64,000 nucleotides of DNA from Dyella sp. RRB7 (GTDB taxonomy: Bacteria; Pseudomonadota; Gammaproteobacteria; Xanthomonadales; Rhodanobacteraceae). Below, piece after piece: positions 19,280 through 27,122 of this stretch. The DNA is taken from assembly GCF_022761115.1 (NCBI RefSeq), contig NZ_JAKWJS010000004.1, positions 124,001 through 188,000 on the forward strand. The letters are read 5' to 3'. Positions within the stretch are counted from its first letter, which is position 1. Each line of letters begins with the position of its first letter. A model generated the notes under the pieces. It saw only the letters and a program-made list of their open reading frames with translations, did no database searches and was not told where the DNA came from. The translations under genes were made by a program, and so were the position numbers.

Positions 19280-19846
19280 TCACCAGCAATTGGTATCCGT
19301 ATTACCCGTGTTGCCCTGGATGCCCAGGTCGGTGAGGGTGTAGGTGCCACATGTATCCTGATTTTGGCCACCCAGCGCCTGGGGCGTGGCGGTCACCAGA
19401 AAACTCGCATTCGCGCCGGTCACCTGTGAGTTGGGGTCGGGCAGCGTGATGGTGACGTTGTAGTAGTCCTGGTTGCTACTCGGTGCCGGAATCGAGCCGC
19501 CGACCAGGCCGGAATAGCCCAATTTGTCCAGCGTCGTGTAGCTGTTGTTGGTGGAGTAGTACGCTTCCTCGCGCCGTGCCACATCGAGCAATGTGGTCTT
19601 GGCGGCAGTGCGTCGCGATCGCCGAACGTATGACTGATAGGTCGGCAAGGCAATGGCCGCGAGGATGGCCATGATGGCCACCACGATCAGTGCTTCGATC
19701 AGCGTGAAGCCGCCGGGTTTGCCGCTGAACAGGCGTCGTTTGCCGGAGGGCGATTGGCGTAGACGCAACGCGCCTTTTGCCACTTGGAGAGCCGCAGTCC
19801 CAGACTGGGGCGTATGACAGGTCGACATGGTTGCTGGCCTATTCAT
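19280..19846 (-). CDS. pilE: type IV pilin-like minor pilin PilE
   Basis: A class IVa pilin with the prepilin cleavage and helix motif GG/FTLIEALIVVAIMAIL (Glu5 present), a conserved TYQSYVRRSRR stretch and AYYSTNNSYTTLDKLG, which are typical of PilE in minor pilin operons. Two cysteines near the C-terminus (QDTCGTY and the final NCW) can form the D-loop disulfide. The frame starts with an ATG overlapping the pilY1 stop (TAATG), which would give an unusually long 46-residue leader. An ATG at 19828 or a TTG nearer the helix with AAAGG before it are alternatives giving 40 or about 20 residues. It is last in the operon. Confidence 0.9.
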   Translation of the reverse strand: MNRPATMSTCHTPQSGTAALQVAKGALRLRQSPSGKRRLFSGKPGGFTLIEALIVVAIMAILAAIALPTYQSYVRRSRRTAAKTTLLDVARREEAYYSTNNSYTTLDKLGYSGLVGGSIPAPSSNQDYYNVTITLPDPNSQVTGANASFLVTATPQALGGQNQDTCGTYTLTDLGIQGNTGNTDTNCW

Positions 19847-22800
19847 TAGTGGATCTGGAGCCAGGTAAGGCGTTTGGTATAGAGCGTGCCGGGCGGATGG
19901 ATCTCGTTGACTACGCCAGCACCGTTCACCGTCTGGCTCACCAGGTAGTACTGGTTGTTGTAGGTCACCACGGAAGGCGAACCCGTGCCATTGAGTGCCA
20001 CGCCGCTGACTGGCTGGCCATTCACGTTGACGAAGCTACCCGCGCTGTCGGCAAAGAAGGAAGTGAGGAAGGCGCCGCCAGTGGCGGGATTCAGTGCCAT
20101 TGTCCAGCCCTGTGCGCTGGTGCTGGTGCACGTCAGTGGTGAGCTGTTGGAAGGCACGACGGTATTCACAATGAAGGCGCCATCCGTCTCGAGCGGACTA
20201 TAGATGACCTGCTCTGTCTGGTTGGCGCCGCCCACGCCGGACACGCCATTGAAGCCTGGAAGGTTCAGGTACCACCCAAGCATCGTGCCGGCCGCCGTCG
20301 TGGTGGTGCCATTGGAGCTGGTCGTCGCGCAGGTCATGCCAACAAAGCAGACGGCATTGTTGCTGACCGTGCGCGCACCCTGGCCGATACCGGACTGGGC
20401 AGCGCTATACGTGCCAGTCACCGTCTGCTGCTGCAGTTGGGACAGCGTGATCTGCGAGGTGGGGGCGCCAGTGGATCCGATTAAGCCGCCGAACTGTGCG
20501 TTTACCTTGCCCGTTTGTCCCATGTACCAGTCCCATATGCCATAAAGGGCCTGCTGTCCGGGGGCATACTGGACCGCTGCGGAGGATGACTGTGGCACCG
20601 TGGATCCCGTACCGAACTCGATCATGATTCGGGGCTGACCGGTCGAGGTGGGAGACACGGCCAGCACCGTCAGCTGCGTGGTGATTGGCTGGTTGGTAAC
20701 CGTCGTCGTCTTGTTGCCACTGGTCGTCGAGCCATCAGGCGTAGTGGGCTGGCTGGCAACCGTCACCGGAGCGCTGGTCACTGTGCTGGTCGGCGAACCG
20801 GAGCTTGGCGTCGTAGTCACTGTTTTGGTGGTTGGTGTCGTGAACAGCGGCGTAGGCGCCGTCTGTCCATAAGTGGAGACAATCCAGTTCGAGGGGTTGG
20901 AGTCGGTCAGTTCGAAGCGCCAAACATTGCCGTAGGCGTCACCCGCATAGACGTAGTCGGTGATGTGGTCGCCATCAAGGTCCACCGGTGTCACGTAAGC
21001 AATGCCGTCGGGGTTGGATGCCGTGCCGCTCACACCGGTATCGAGGAAGTAGACCTTATCCAGCGTGCCAGTGCCGCTGATGGTCATGATGTAGATGCCA
21101 GCGTGGCCCGTGCTGCTGCTGAGGCCATTGCCGAAGATGATGCCCCATTCGCCATTGTGCAGTCGACGGATCTGCGGCGTACCCCAGGTCTGTCCAAGGT
21201 TATTGCCACAATTGGTGACATTGGCACAGGTCAGCGTGGTGCTGTTCCACTCGCCGAGGATCACGCTGGTATTGGTGCTGCTGAACTGGGTCGGATCGGT
21301 GATATCCATCGCGAAGATCGCGCTACCACCGGCCCCAAGTCCGCTGACCAGCCAGGTGTGCCAGCTATTGTTGTAGAAAAGGTCGCCGGTGCCGGGCGTG
21401 GCATCCGTAAAGTAGTTGTGCGCGTAGCTGTAATAGCTGAAATCGGTGTTTGTGCTGGCATTGGCGGCGTTGTGCATGCTCTCCATCACCGTGGCCGGCA
21501 TATAAGCGATGACTTCGGCACCGTCATTGTACGTATTGACGTAGTTGCCGTTGTCATCATACGAGCCAGCCTCAAAGCCATGCATGAAGCCATCGTTCGA
21601 TCCGTCATAGACCACGTTGAGGCGTGTGGCATTGTTGCTGGCGAAAGTCGGATAGGTGACGGCGTTCGTGGCGTTTTCGCTCATTGATGCAGTCGGGTAC
21701 AACAGGTCCTTCCATACTGCCGGATAAGGCGCGCTTGGGGGGCCAACCCAGGTCGGACTGGAGTCGATGATGTCGCCTAGCACGCTGGTGCGATCGCGGA
21801 AGATCTGGGTGCCGGTGGCCTGGCCGGTGGCAACGGGAATCTCGTTGCTGCGATCGCCCATCAAGTAGGCGAGGCGGTTCTGACCCTGGCTATCACCGGC
21901 GTTGAGAGCACTCTTTTCAGTGGAGCTGAGATTGTCCCAGGCCATCTGTACGGCGGCGCCGGTGGCATCGTTCCAGGTGAGCAAGTTGCGTGTGGCCTGG
22001 GCCGTGTTCGTGCCGTTGGTCGCGCTGCACGCGCCTCCGGTGAGCACGCATGATGCATCCCAGTTGATGTTTGGGCTGATCGAAAGCGTGTTGCCGTTGA
22101 CAACTAGGTTCTGCGACGTGAGTTCGCCCCACCAGCCATTGGTGTGGTAGGAAGCCAAGTAAACTTGAGTGGTGGTTTTCCACTCGCCTGCCTGTTGCAC
22201 ATTGAGGCCGGCTGAACTGGCCGACTGGTCGGCCGGTGTCACTTCGAAGCAAGTGATCTCATGCACGTTGTTGCTGCCGCCGGTGGATCCGCCAAAGCCG
22301 AAATACAGGCTCGTCGGTACGCTCGCGTTCGAATTAGTGATAGGTGTCGGCTGAAGTACTGTGGTGTAGTTGCCACCGTTGTAGCTGTATTTCAGGCTCA
22401 GGTTGCCATCGGACGTGATCTTTAGCTGGTACGTGATGGGTACTGCCTGTGATCGTGTTGAGGCGGTTTCCGAGGCGATAGGCTTGTTGTTGGGAAGAAT
22501 GGCGAAAGCGCCAGGAATAGCCGCGTAATCCGCAAGGGTGGAGCTGTTCCTATAGCCCGTGTTGCTCGTCAGCTGAACGTAGTTATTGCCAGATTTGCCA
22601 TAGCAGGTTCCGTCGCAGTTGGCCGAGTTGCCGTTGTATTGAGTGTACGAGTAATTGTAGTAATAACCGCTTTTGGTATAGAGCGTGCCCGTGTAGCTGG
22701 CGCCGGTGCTGGACACTGTGTAGTAAGTGTAGGGGTTGTAATAATACGTGCCACCATTGGCGCAGGTGGCCTTCACATCGTTATCCGTGGCTGATGCATT

Positions 22801-23556
22801 GATTGCGGTTAACGCCGCCTTGGTTATATTGCCGTAGCCACGCAGGCCGATGCGGCCGGGCTGATACTCAGGACCAGAGCCGGAGGCAATGCTGCCCGTG
22901 GTGCTGTTACCGTTGGTGCCGTTACCCTGGTCACCGGTGCCGGTGTTGTCGCCTGCATTCAGGAAGTTGCCAAATTCATCCATACCAAGGCCAAGATAGG
23001 CGTTGGCGAGGCCATCGTAGCCGGTACCGGTGGCAGTGTTGTTGTTGACGTTGGAGCAACTGTAGCCAAGGCTTCCGCCGAACGCGCCCACATGCCATGT
23101 GGACGATGGCTGACTCTTGGTGGCATCGATCAGGTAGAAGCCGATGCCATCCGCGCCGTCAGCGTTGTTGCCGCCTGAATTGCCGCCGTAGGTGTACGTA
23201 GTGAACGTGACCTCCAGGCCCTGGCTGGGCTGGTAGGCGGTGGTGTCGATGACCGCACCGGCTTCATTGTTGGCGGCGTCGGTGAGGCGCAGCGCGCCGT
23301 AGCCAGCGTTGTCAGTGATGGTCGTACAGGCTGGGATCTGCCCAACGCCGCTGCTGGAACTGCTGCCTGCTGTCAGGCACGCATTACCCAATGGCTGCCA
23401 AGGCAGCTGAGCCTGTCCACCAGTGAAGCTATCCTGGATGACGTTGCCCGATGTCGACGTCTGCGCTAATGCGGGAGATATCCCCGATGCGGCGATGGTA
23501 ATGACCGCGCCAAGCAGCAGTACAAACCGGTTCGAAGTGGAATACCTGAGCTTCAT
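19846..23556 (-). CDS. pilY1: PilY1 pilus-tip adhesin with N-terminal lectin-like domain
   Basis: A 1236-aa secreted tip protein that works with the minor pilins to prime pilus assembly and bind surfaces. After a signal peptide (near ALA-QTS) comes a domain at about res 45-441 with GADGIGFYLIDA, LGMDEFGNF and SLYFGFGGSTGGSNNVHEI, the pattern of bacterial L-type (legume-like) lectin domains, in place of the von Willebrand A domain of P. aeruginosa PilY1. It carries a Tyr/Asn/Gly-rich insert (about 270-335). The C-terminal PilY1 beta-propeller starts near VYLASYHTNGWWG. Its calcium loop DLDGDHITD (Asp859, 861, 863, 867) precedes YVYAGD. ATG at 23556 overlaps the pilX stop and follows AGGGGGG. 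Ser/Thr/Asn-rich and lower in GC than neighbours. Confidence 0.92.
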   Translation of the reverse strand: MKLRYSTSNRFVLLLGAVITIAASGISPALAQTSTSGNVIQDSFTGGQAQLPWQPLGNACLTAGSSSSSGVGQIPACTTITDNAGYGALRLTDAANNEAGAVIDTTAYQPSQGLEVTFTTYTYGGNSGGNNADGADGIGFYLIDATKSQPSSTWHVGAFGGSLGYSCSNVNNNTATGTGYDGLANAYLGLGMDEFGNFLNAGDNTGTGDQGNGTNGNSTTGSIASGSGPEYQPGRIGLRGYGNITKAALTAINASATDNDVKATCANGGTYYYNPYTYYTVSSTGASYTGTLYTKSGYYYNYSYTQYNGNSANCDGTCYGKSGNNYVQLTSNTGYRNSSTLADYAAIPGAFAILPNNKPIASETASTRSQAVPITYQLKITSDGNLSLKYSYNGGNYTTVLQPTPITNSNASVPTSLYFGFGGSTGGSNNVHEITCFEVTPADQSASSAGLNVQQAGEWKTTTQVYLASYHTNGWWGELTSQNLVVNGNTLSISPNINWDASCVLTGGACSATNGTNTAQATRNLLTWNDATGAAVQMAWDNLSSTEKSALNAGDSQGQNRLAYLMGDRSNEIPVATGQATGTQIFRDRTSVLGDIIDSSPTWVGPPSAPYPAVWKDLLYPTASMSENATNAVTYPTFASNNATRLNVVYDGSNDGFMHGFEAGSYDDNGNYVNTYNDGAEVIAYMPATVMESMHNAANASTNTDFSYYSYAHNYFTDATPGTGDLFYNNSWHTWLVSGLGAGGSAIFAMDITDPTQFSSTNTSVILGEWNSTTLTCANVTNCGNNLGQTWGTPQIRRLHNGEWGIIFGNGLSSSTGHAGIYIMTISGTGTLDKVYFLDTGVSGTASNPDGIAYVTPVDLDGDHITDYVYAGDAYGNVWRFELTDSNPSNWIVSTYGQTAPTPLFTTPTTKTVTTTPSSGSPTSTVTSAPVTVASQPTTPDGSTTSGNKTTTVTNQPITTQLTVLAVSPTSTGQPRIMIEFGTGSTVPQSSSAAVQYAPGQQALYGIWDWYMGQTGKVNAQFGGLIGSTGAPTSQITLSQLQQQTVTGTYSAAQSGIGQGARTVSNNAVCFVGMTCATTSSNGTTTTAAGTMLGWYLNLPGFNGVSGVGGANQTEQVIYSPLETDGAFIVNTVVPSNSSPLTCTSTSAQGWTMALNPATGGAFLTSFFADSAGSFVNVNGQPVSGVALNGTGSPSVVTYNNQYYLVSQTVNGAGVVNEIHPPGTLYTKRLTWLQIH

Positions 23557-24152
23557 CACAGCCCCCCTAGGTTATGGACGCCGGTGGATGTCTCAAACGT
23601 GCTTTGCACCACGGCCACGGCATTCTGATTGCCACCGTAGGCCAGCGCTGTGATCTGATAAAGCTGGCCCGTTGCATCCGGCGCAACACCGAGGAATTGA
23701 ATGTAGAGCTGCGGGTACGCGTAGTACGTATTGGGCGCGCCTCCGCTGGTGCTGATGGTGAGCGCGGGCGACATGGTTGTGTACGGCAGTCCGTTGGATA
23801 GCGTCATCGGCGTGCTGGCCGTCGCAGGCAAGATGTTCACTGCGTTGGTGCAAATCGTCGGCGTCGTTAGCGGGGTCGTCGTAGCACAGCTATTGCCCTG
23901 CACGAATGAGGCGTTTCCGGCGAGCAGGTATTCACCGTATTGAAGCGTGCTCTGCGCGATCTGGAATGCGCGCGATTTCTCCTTGCTGTTCGCCGCCATG
24001 TTCTCCTGCGCGTTGAAGCTGTGGTACATGCTGACGGCCAGAAAGGTTAGCACCAGCAACATCACGAGACTGGCGATCAACACATAGCCGCGCTGCTGAG
24101 AATGAGGGGGGCATTGAATGGAATTCATGGGAGGGCTCGCTGGCTTCGTCAT
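23556..24152 (-). CDS. pilX: minor pilin assembly protein PilX
   Basis: A 198-aa minor pilin. The N-terminus QQRG/YVLIASLVMLLVLTFLAVS is the PilX/GspK-type prepilin helix, which lacks Glu5 as these tip pilins usually do. The NMAANSKEKSRAFQIAQ segment after the helix is the conserved PilX ENMAGN-like motif. I chose the ATG at 24152, 17 bp after the pilW stop; an ATG at 24128 would also leave the helix intact. Neither has a good Shine-Dalgarno site, so reinitiation from pilW is likely. It is expected to cap the pilus with PilV, PilW and PilY1. Confidence 0.88.
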   Translation of the reverse strand: MTKPASPPMNSIQCPPHSQQRGYVLIASLVMLLVLTFLAVSMYHSFNAQENMAANSKEKSRAFQIAQSTLQYGEYLLAGNASFVQGNSCATTTPLTTPTICTNAVNILPATASTPMTLSNGLPYTTMSPALTISTSGGAPNTYYAYPQLYIQFLGVAPDATGQLYQITALAYGGNQNAVAVVQSTFETSTGVHNLGGL

Positions 24153-24169
24153 GTTGTGGGTGGCGAGGC

Positions 24170-24931
24170 TTATTGCTGTGTCTGGTTGATAGCGACGATG
24201 CGGTTGATGGGCAGTAGCTGTGGATTGAGCTGGGCCTGCTGTCCCGGTTGTCCGTACAGCGGGTTGTTGAAGGTGAGCTGGACGTTGACCGATACCACCT
24301 TGGTCCAGTCGCTGGTGGTCATGTTGTCGGCGGTGAGGTACTCCATTTGGGTCTGATCGCCGAGCGTGTCCACGCAATAGACGATTTCCATGTTGTAGAT
24401 ACCGTCACCGATAATCGGTTGCCAGGTCGTTCCGTTATCGGTGGAGCACTGCAGCTGACCACTTCTGACCTGATAGATGTTGGTAACGATCGTGCCCGTG
24501 GTTTCGGTTTGTCCCTGGCAGTCGAGGGTGGTGTTGTTGCTGTTTGTACTAGTGCTGTCGGCAATGAATCGCACGTACAGGGTGTCACCCGGCGGCGTGG
24601 TGGAGTGTGTTCCGTAAAGGAACTGCCCGGATGCAGCGGCAAAAACACCGGTGTTGGTAAACGAGGATGACGTATAGGGCGTTGCGGGTGGCGTGGCCGA
24701 GTAGTTCAGGTAGACAGGGTAATAGCCGCCGGTCTGGATGGTGTTGGCCATGGTAGTCAGCACCATGCGCTCGTCGTCTTGCAGTTTCGCCAGCTGGCCC
24801 TGTGCCCCGAACGTTTGGCGCGTCTGCAACCAGATTTGAAACAGGCCAGCGAGAAGGAACAAGCCGATCGTCAGTGCGACCAGCAAAGTGATCAGGCCTA
24901 CACCGCGTTGATGATGGGTATGGGTTCGCAT
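24170..24931 (-). CDS. pilW: minor pilin assembly protein PilW
   Basis: A 253-aa minor pilin. The prepilin region is QRG/VGLITLLVALTIGLFLLAG, followed by QTFGAQGQLAKLQDDERMVL, typical of PilW. The residue at mature position 5 is Thr, where PilW proteins normally have Glu; this Glu5 neutralises the N-terminus of the neighbouring subunit during assembly. The C-terminus VSVNVQLTFNNPL matches the PilW end domain. The start is five bases after the pilV stop, with tight spacing in the operon. Confidence 0.88.
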   Translation of the reverse strand: MRTHTHHQRGVGLITLLVALTIGLFLLAGLFQIWLQTRQTFGAQGQLAKLQDDERMVLTTMANTIQTGGYYPVYLNYSATPPATPYTSSSFTNTGVFAAASGQFLYGTHSTTPPGDTLYVRFIADSTSTNSNNTTLDCQGQTETTGTIVTNIYQVRSGQLQCSTDNGTTWQPIIGDGIYNMEIVYCVDTLGDQTQMEYLTADNMTTSDWTKVVSVNVQLTFNNPLYGQPGQQAQLNPQLLPINRIVAINQTQQ

Positions 24932-24936
24932 AGCAA

Positions 24937-25473
24937 TCAAAACTGGTTGACCAGCGTGTAGGTGAGGTTGGTTGCCGTAGTCGGAACCGTGCTCTGCGTA
25001 CCCTGGCTTATGGCCACGGCCGTCTTTGGCTGCCAGGTGATCTTGATGGTGCATTCGGAGGGCGAGGCGATTGCGCACGCTATATTCGCTGTCGCGCCTG
25101 GTACCTGCGCAGACAATTGGCTACCCCAGGCCTTCAGGTCGTAGGCAGCCAACTGGGCCGGCGAACATGCCACCGCGCCGCAATTGTAAGTTGATGCATA
25201 ACCCGCGAGCGTGCTGTCGCTAATGACGGAACTGCTGACAGCGACATTGGCAACCGCGTTGGTATTCCAATAGGCCTGGTTGGCTTGCATGGCGTCAGCC
25301 ATGCTGCGCGCCTCGATGGCAACCAGTGATTCCATCTGTGACGCATGTGTGTTCGTAATGGCGGAAGCCTGCATGGCTGCGATGCCGAGCAGGCCAACGG
25401 AAATCACGACTAGCGCCACGAGTACTTCCAGTAGGGTGAAGCCGCGGTTCGTGGATCGAGAGATCAGGATCAT
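24937..25473 (-). CDS. pilV: type IV pilus modification/minor pilin PilV
   Basis: A 178-aa minor pilin with the canonical prepilin motif NRG/FTLLEVLVALVVISVGLLG and the IAAMQASAITNTHASQMESLVA segment conserved in PilV. A Cys pair in YNCGAVACS may stabilise the head domain. The ATG at 25473 overlaps the fimT stop as ATGA and has AGGGG eight bases upstream; an ATG two codons earlier is too close to that site. Confidence 0.92.
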   Translation of the reverse strand: MILISRSTNRGFTLLEVLVALVVISVGLLGIAAMQASAITNTHASQMESLVAIEARSMADAMQANQAYWNTNAVANVAVSSSVISDSTLAGYASTYNCGAVACSPAQLAAYDLKAWGSQLSAQVPGATANIACAIASPSECTIKITWQPKTAVAISQGTQSTVPTTATNLTYTLVNQF

Positions 25474-26069
25474 GGGCATACCCCTGAGGTTTGATCTGCG
25501 TTCAGCGTGGCGGTTCCGACCAGGGAAACCACCAAGCAGCGGCGCCAGCCCGCCGTGTTGCTGGCATCGTGGATGCTTATGGCTGCAAAATTCGAAGCAT
25601 CGGCGATCGATGCCGCACCCATACGATTAAACGAGAGATAGGTGAGCGTGCCTGCAAAAGGGCCGGTCGCTTTCGAGCCGACGGTACCGGTCATGGTGTC
25701 ACCCATTTGAAGAGCAGCATGCGCTCGCAGCAGGGTATCGCCGGACGAGGTGGCGAAGGTTTGGTTCTGTGCGATATCGGTGAACACGATCCAGCCCGTG
25801 CCCCAGCTGGCACTTCCGCTGCAGCCGGGCGTTGCAGCCGTAGGATTGCTCGAGGGACAGATCACGACAGGCACGCCCTGTTTGATGGCCGCCGACCGGC
25901 TTTGCTCAACGTCGTTGAGGAGATCATTGATCTCGCTGCTCATCCGGTTTTCGGCCAGCAGGCTTTTGTAGGCGGGAATGGCATAGGCGAGGATGATGGC
26001 GGCGATGACTACCACCACGGCCATTTCGATGAGCGTGTACCCGGCTGCCTGCCCGCGACGCTTACGCAT
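25470..26069 (-). CDS. fimT: GspH/FimT family minor pseudopilin
   Basis: A 199-aa minor pilin of the FimT/FimU/GspH family, first gene of the minor pilin operon. The prepilin motif is AAG/YTLIEMAVVVVIAAIILA with Glu5. It is followed by NDLLNDVEQSRSAAIKQGVPVVIC, the usual FimT helix and strand, with the Cys pair PSSN..GCSG that often forms a disulfide. C-terminal WRRCLVVSLVG and GVCP carry further cysteines. Some FimT proteins bind DNA in natural transformation; I cannot tell here whether this is the FimT or FimU type. Confidence 0.9.
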   Translation of the reverse strand: MRKRRGQAAGYTLIEMAVVVVIAAIILAYAIPAYKSLLAENRMSSEINDLLNDVEQSRSAAIKQGVPVVICPSSNPTAATPGCSGSASWGTGWIVFTDIAQNQTFATSSGDTLLRAHAALQMGDTMTGTVGSKATGPFAGTLTYLSFNRMGAASIADASNFAAISIHDASNTAGWRRCLVVSLVGTATLNADQTSGVCP

Positions 26070-26372
26070 CGTGTCCCCCGTAAGGCATCAATAAAGCCGT
26101 TATGTGTTTTCGCTGGACGACGTCCCGCGACCCCTTGGATTCCCCACGCATCACATCAAAGGTGCTGCCAGTGATGGATCGGCAGCAGTCTCTAAACTGA
26201 CGAGCGCGTTATTATTTTGGGCAAGCGGGGCGAGTAATTGAATGGCCGTCCGTCGGAAAATTGGCGCCTTCCGTCAGCGACAAGTGATTGAGTTCAAAGA
26301 ATGGCGTGCAAGTTTTTGCGCATCGACTCGTCTTTTCTTGCGTCGCGGTGTGTGCGGCCTGGTCGCCGGGCT
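26070..26372. other. intergenic region upstream of the minor pilin operon
   Basis: This 303-bp gap separates the fimT start from the end of piuC, both on the minus strand. It must hold the promoter of the pilin operon. It is more AT-rich than surrounding genes (for example 26200-26240). I see no convincing sigma-70 pair, coding frame or terminator. A partial sigma-54-like sequence at 26155-26170 was considered and not accepted. Confidence 0.5.
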
Positions 26373-27050
26373 TCAGCTCTCAGCCCACTGCCTCAGCAGG
26401 TTGTGATAAACCCCCGTCAGCTGCACCACCGCCTGCGCGTCGGCACCGGTGCGCGTAAGCGTCTGGATGGCTGTATCCAGTTCAAACAACATGCGCCGCC
26501 TGCTGTCATCGCGCACCAGGCTTTGCACCCAGAAGAACGCCGCGATGCGTGCGCCGCGCGTGACGGGCGTGACGCGATGCAGGCTGCTGGAGGGGTAGAT
26601 GATGATGTCGCCGGCGGGCAGTTTGACTTCGTGCTCGCCGTAGGTGTCGCTGATGACCAGCTCGCCGCCGTCGTATTCCTCCGGCTCGGCGAGGAACAGC
26701 GTGCAGGAGATGTCGCTGCGCAGTTGTTCGCCGCTGGGTAGTGCCATCACCGCGCCGTCGACATGGAAGCCATATTGCCCGCCGCCTTCGTAGCGGTTGA
26801 AGCGCGGTGTCAGTGTGCGCAGCGGCAAGGTGGCGGCGTGGTAGAGCGGATGGCGGGCGAGGGCGTCGAGTACTTCACGGCCGAGTTGTTCGCGCAGTGG
26901 CGAAGCGTCCGGCAGCTGCAGGTTGCGCTTCACCTTGGCGCCCTGGGGGCCGACGGTTTCGCGGCCGTCCGTCCAGTTCGCCTGGTCCAGCGCCTGGCGA
27001 AAGCGGGCTACCTGTTCGCGGTCGAGGATGTTGGGGACGTGCAGCAGCAT
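26373..27050 (-). CDS. piuC: Fe(II)/2-oxoglutarate dioxygenase, PKHD-type hydroxylase (PiuC/YbiX)
   Basis: A 225-aa iron-regulated prolyl-4-hydroxylase-like dioxygenase. The metal triad is His96 and Asp98 in [10 protein letters not shown] and His158 in [15 protein letters not shown], with Arg168 for 2-oxoglutarate. The C-terminal [15 protein letters not shown] is the YbiX-specific tail. It follows a siderophore receptor on the same strand, the same arrangement as fiu-ybiX in E. coli and piuA-piuC in Pseudomonas, so iron-starvation control by the upstream Fur-type promoter is expected. The reaction of this family is not well established. Confidence 0.94.
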   Translation of the reverse strand: MLLHVPNILDREQVARFRQALDQANWTDGRETVGPQGAKVKRNLQLPDASPLREQLGREVLDALARHPLYHAATLPLRTLTPRFNRYEGGGQYGFHVDGAVMALPSGEQLRSDISCTLFLAEPEEYDGGELVISDTYGEHEVKLPAGDIIIYPSSSLHRVTPVTRGARIAAFFWVQSLVRDDSRRRMLFELDTAIQTLTRTGADAQAVVQLTGVYHNLLRQWAES

Positions 27051-27071
27051 GGTGACCTCTGTGAAACAGGA

Positions 27072-27097
27072 AAGCCTTCCCCGTAAGGGGAAGGCTT
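27072..27097 (-). terminator. intercistronic hairpin between receptor and piuC
   Basis: A perfect 11-bp stem AAGCCTTCCCC/GGGGAAGGCTT with a four-base loop sits between the receptor stop and piuC start. On the minus strand it is followed by TTCCTGTTTC, only loosely T-rich. It may be a partial terminator or an RNA-stability element lowering piuC expression relative to the receptor. Confidence 0.55.
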
Positions 27098-27122
27098 CCG
27101 TGATCTGCCGGTGGCCTGTCGA

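Noticed and set aside
22210-22230. DQSAS (res 443-447 of PilY1) as a vWA MIDAS motif
   Set aside because: It fits DxSxS only superficially: no hydrophobic strand precedes it, and it lies at the end of the lectin-like domain.
26155-26170. Sigma-54-like sequence (TGGCA, then TTGAT on the minus strand) 86 bp before fimT
   Set aside because: Three of the conserved positions, including the C of the -12 GC, do not match, and I saw no binding site for an activator. Chance match is likely.
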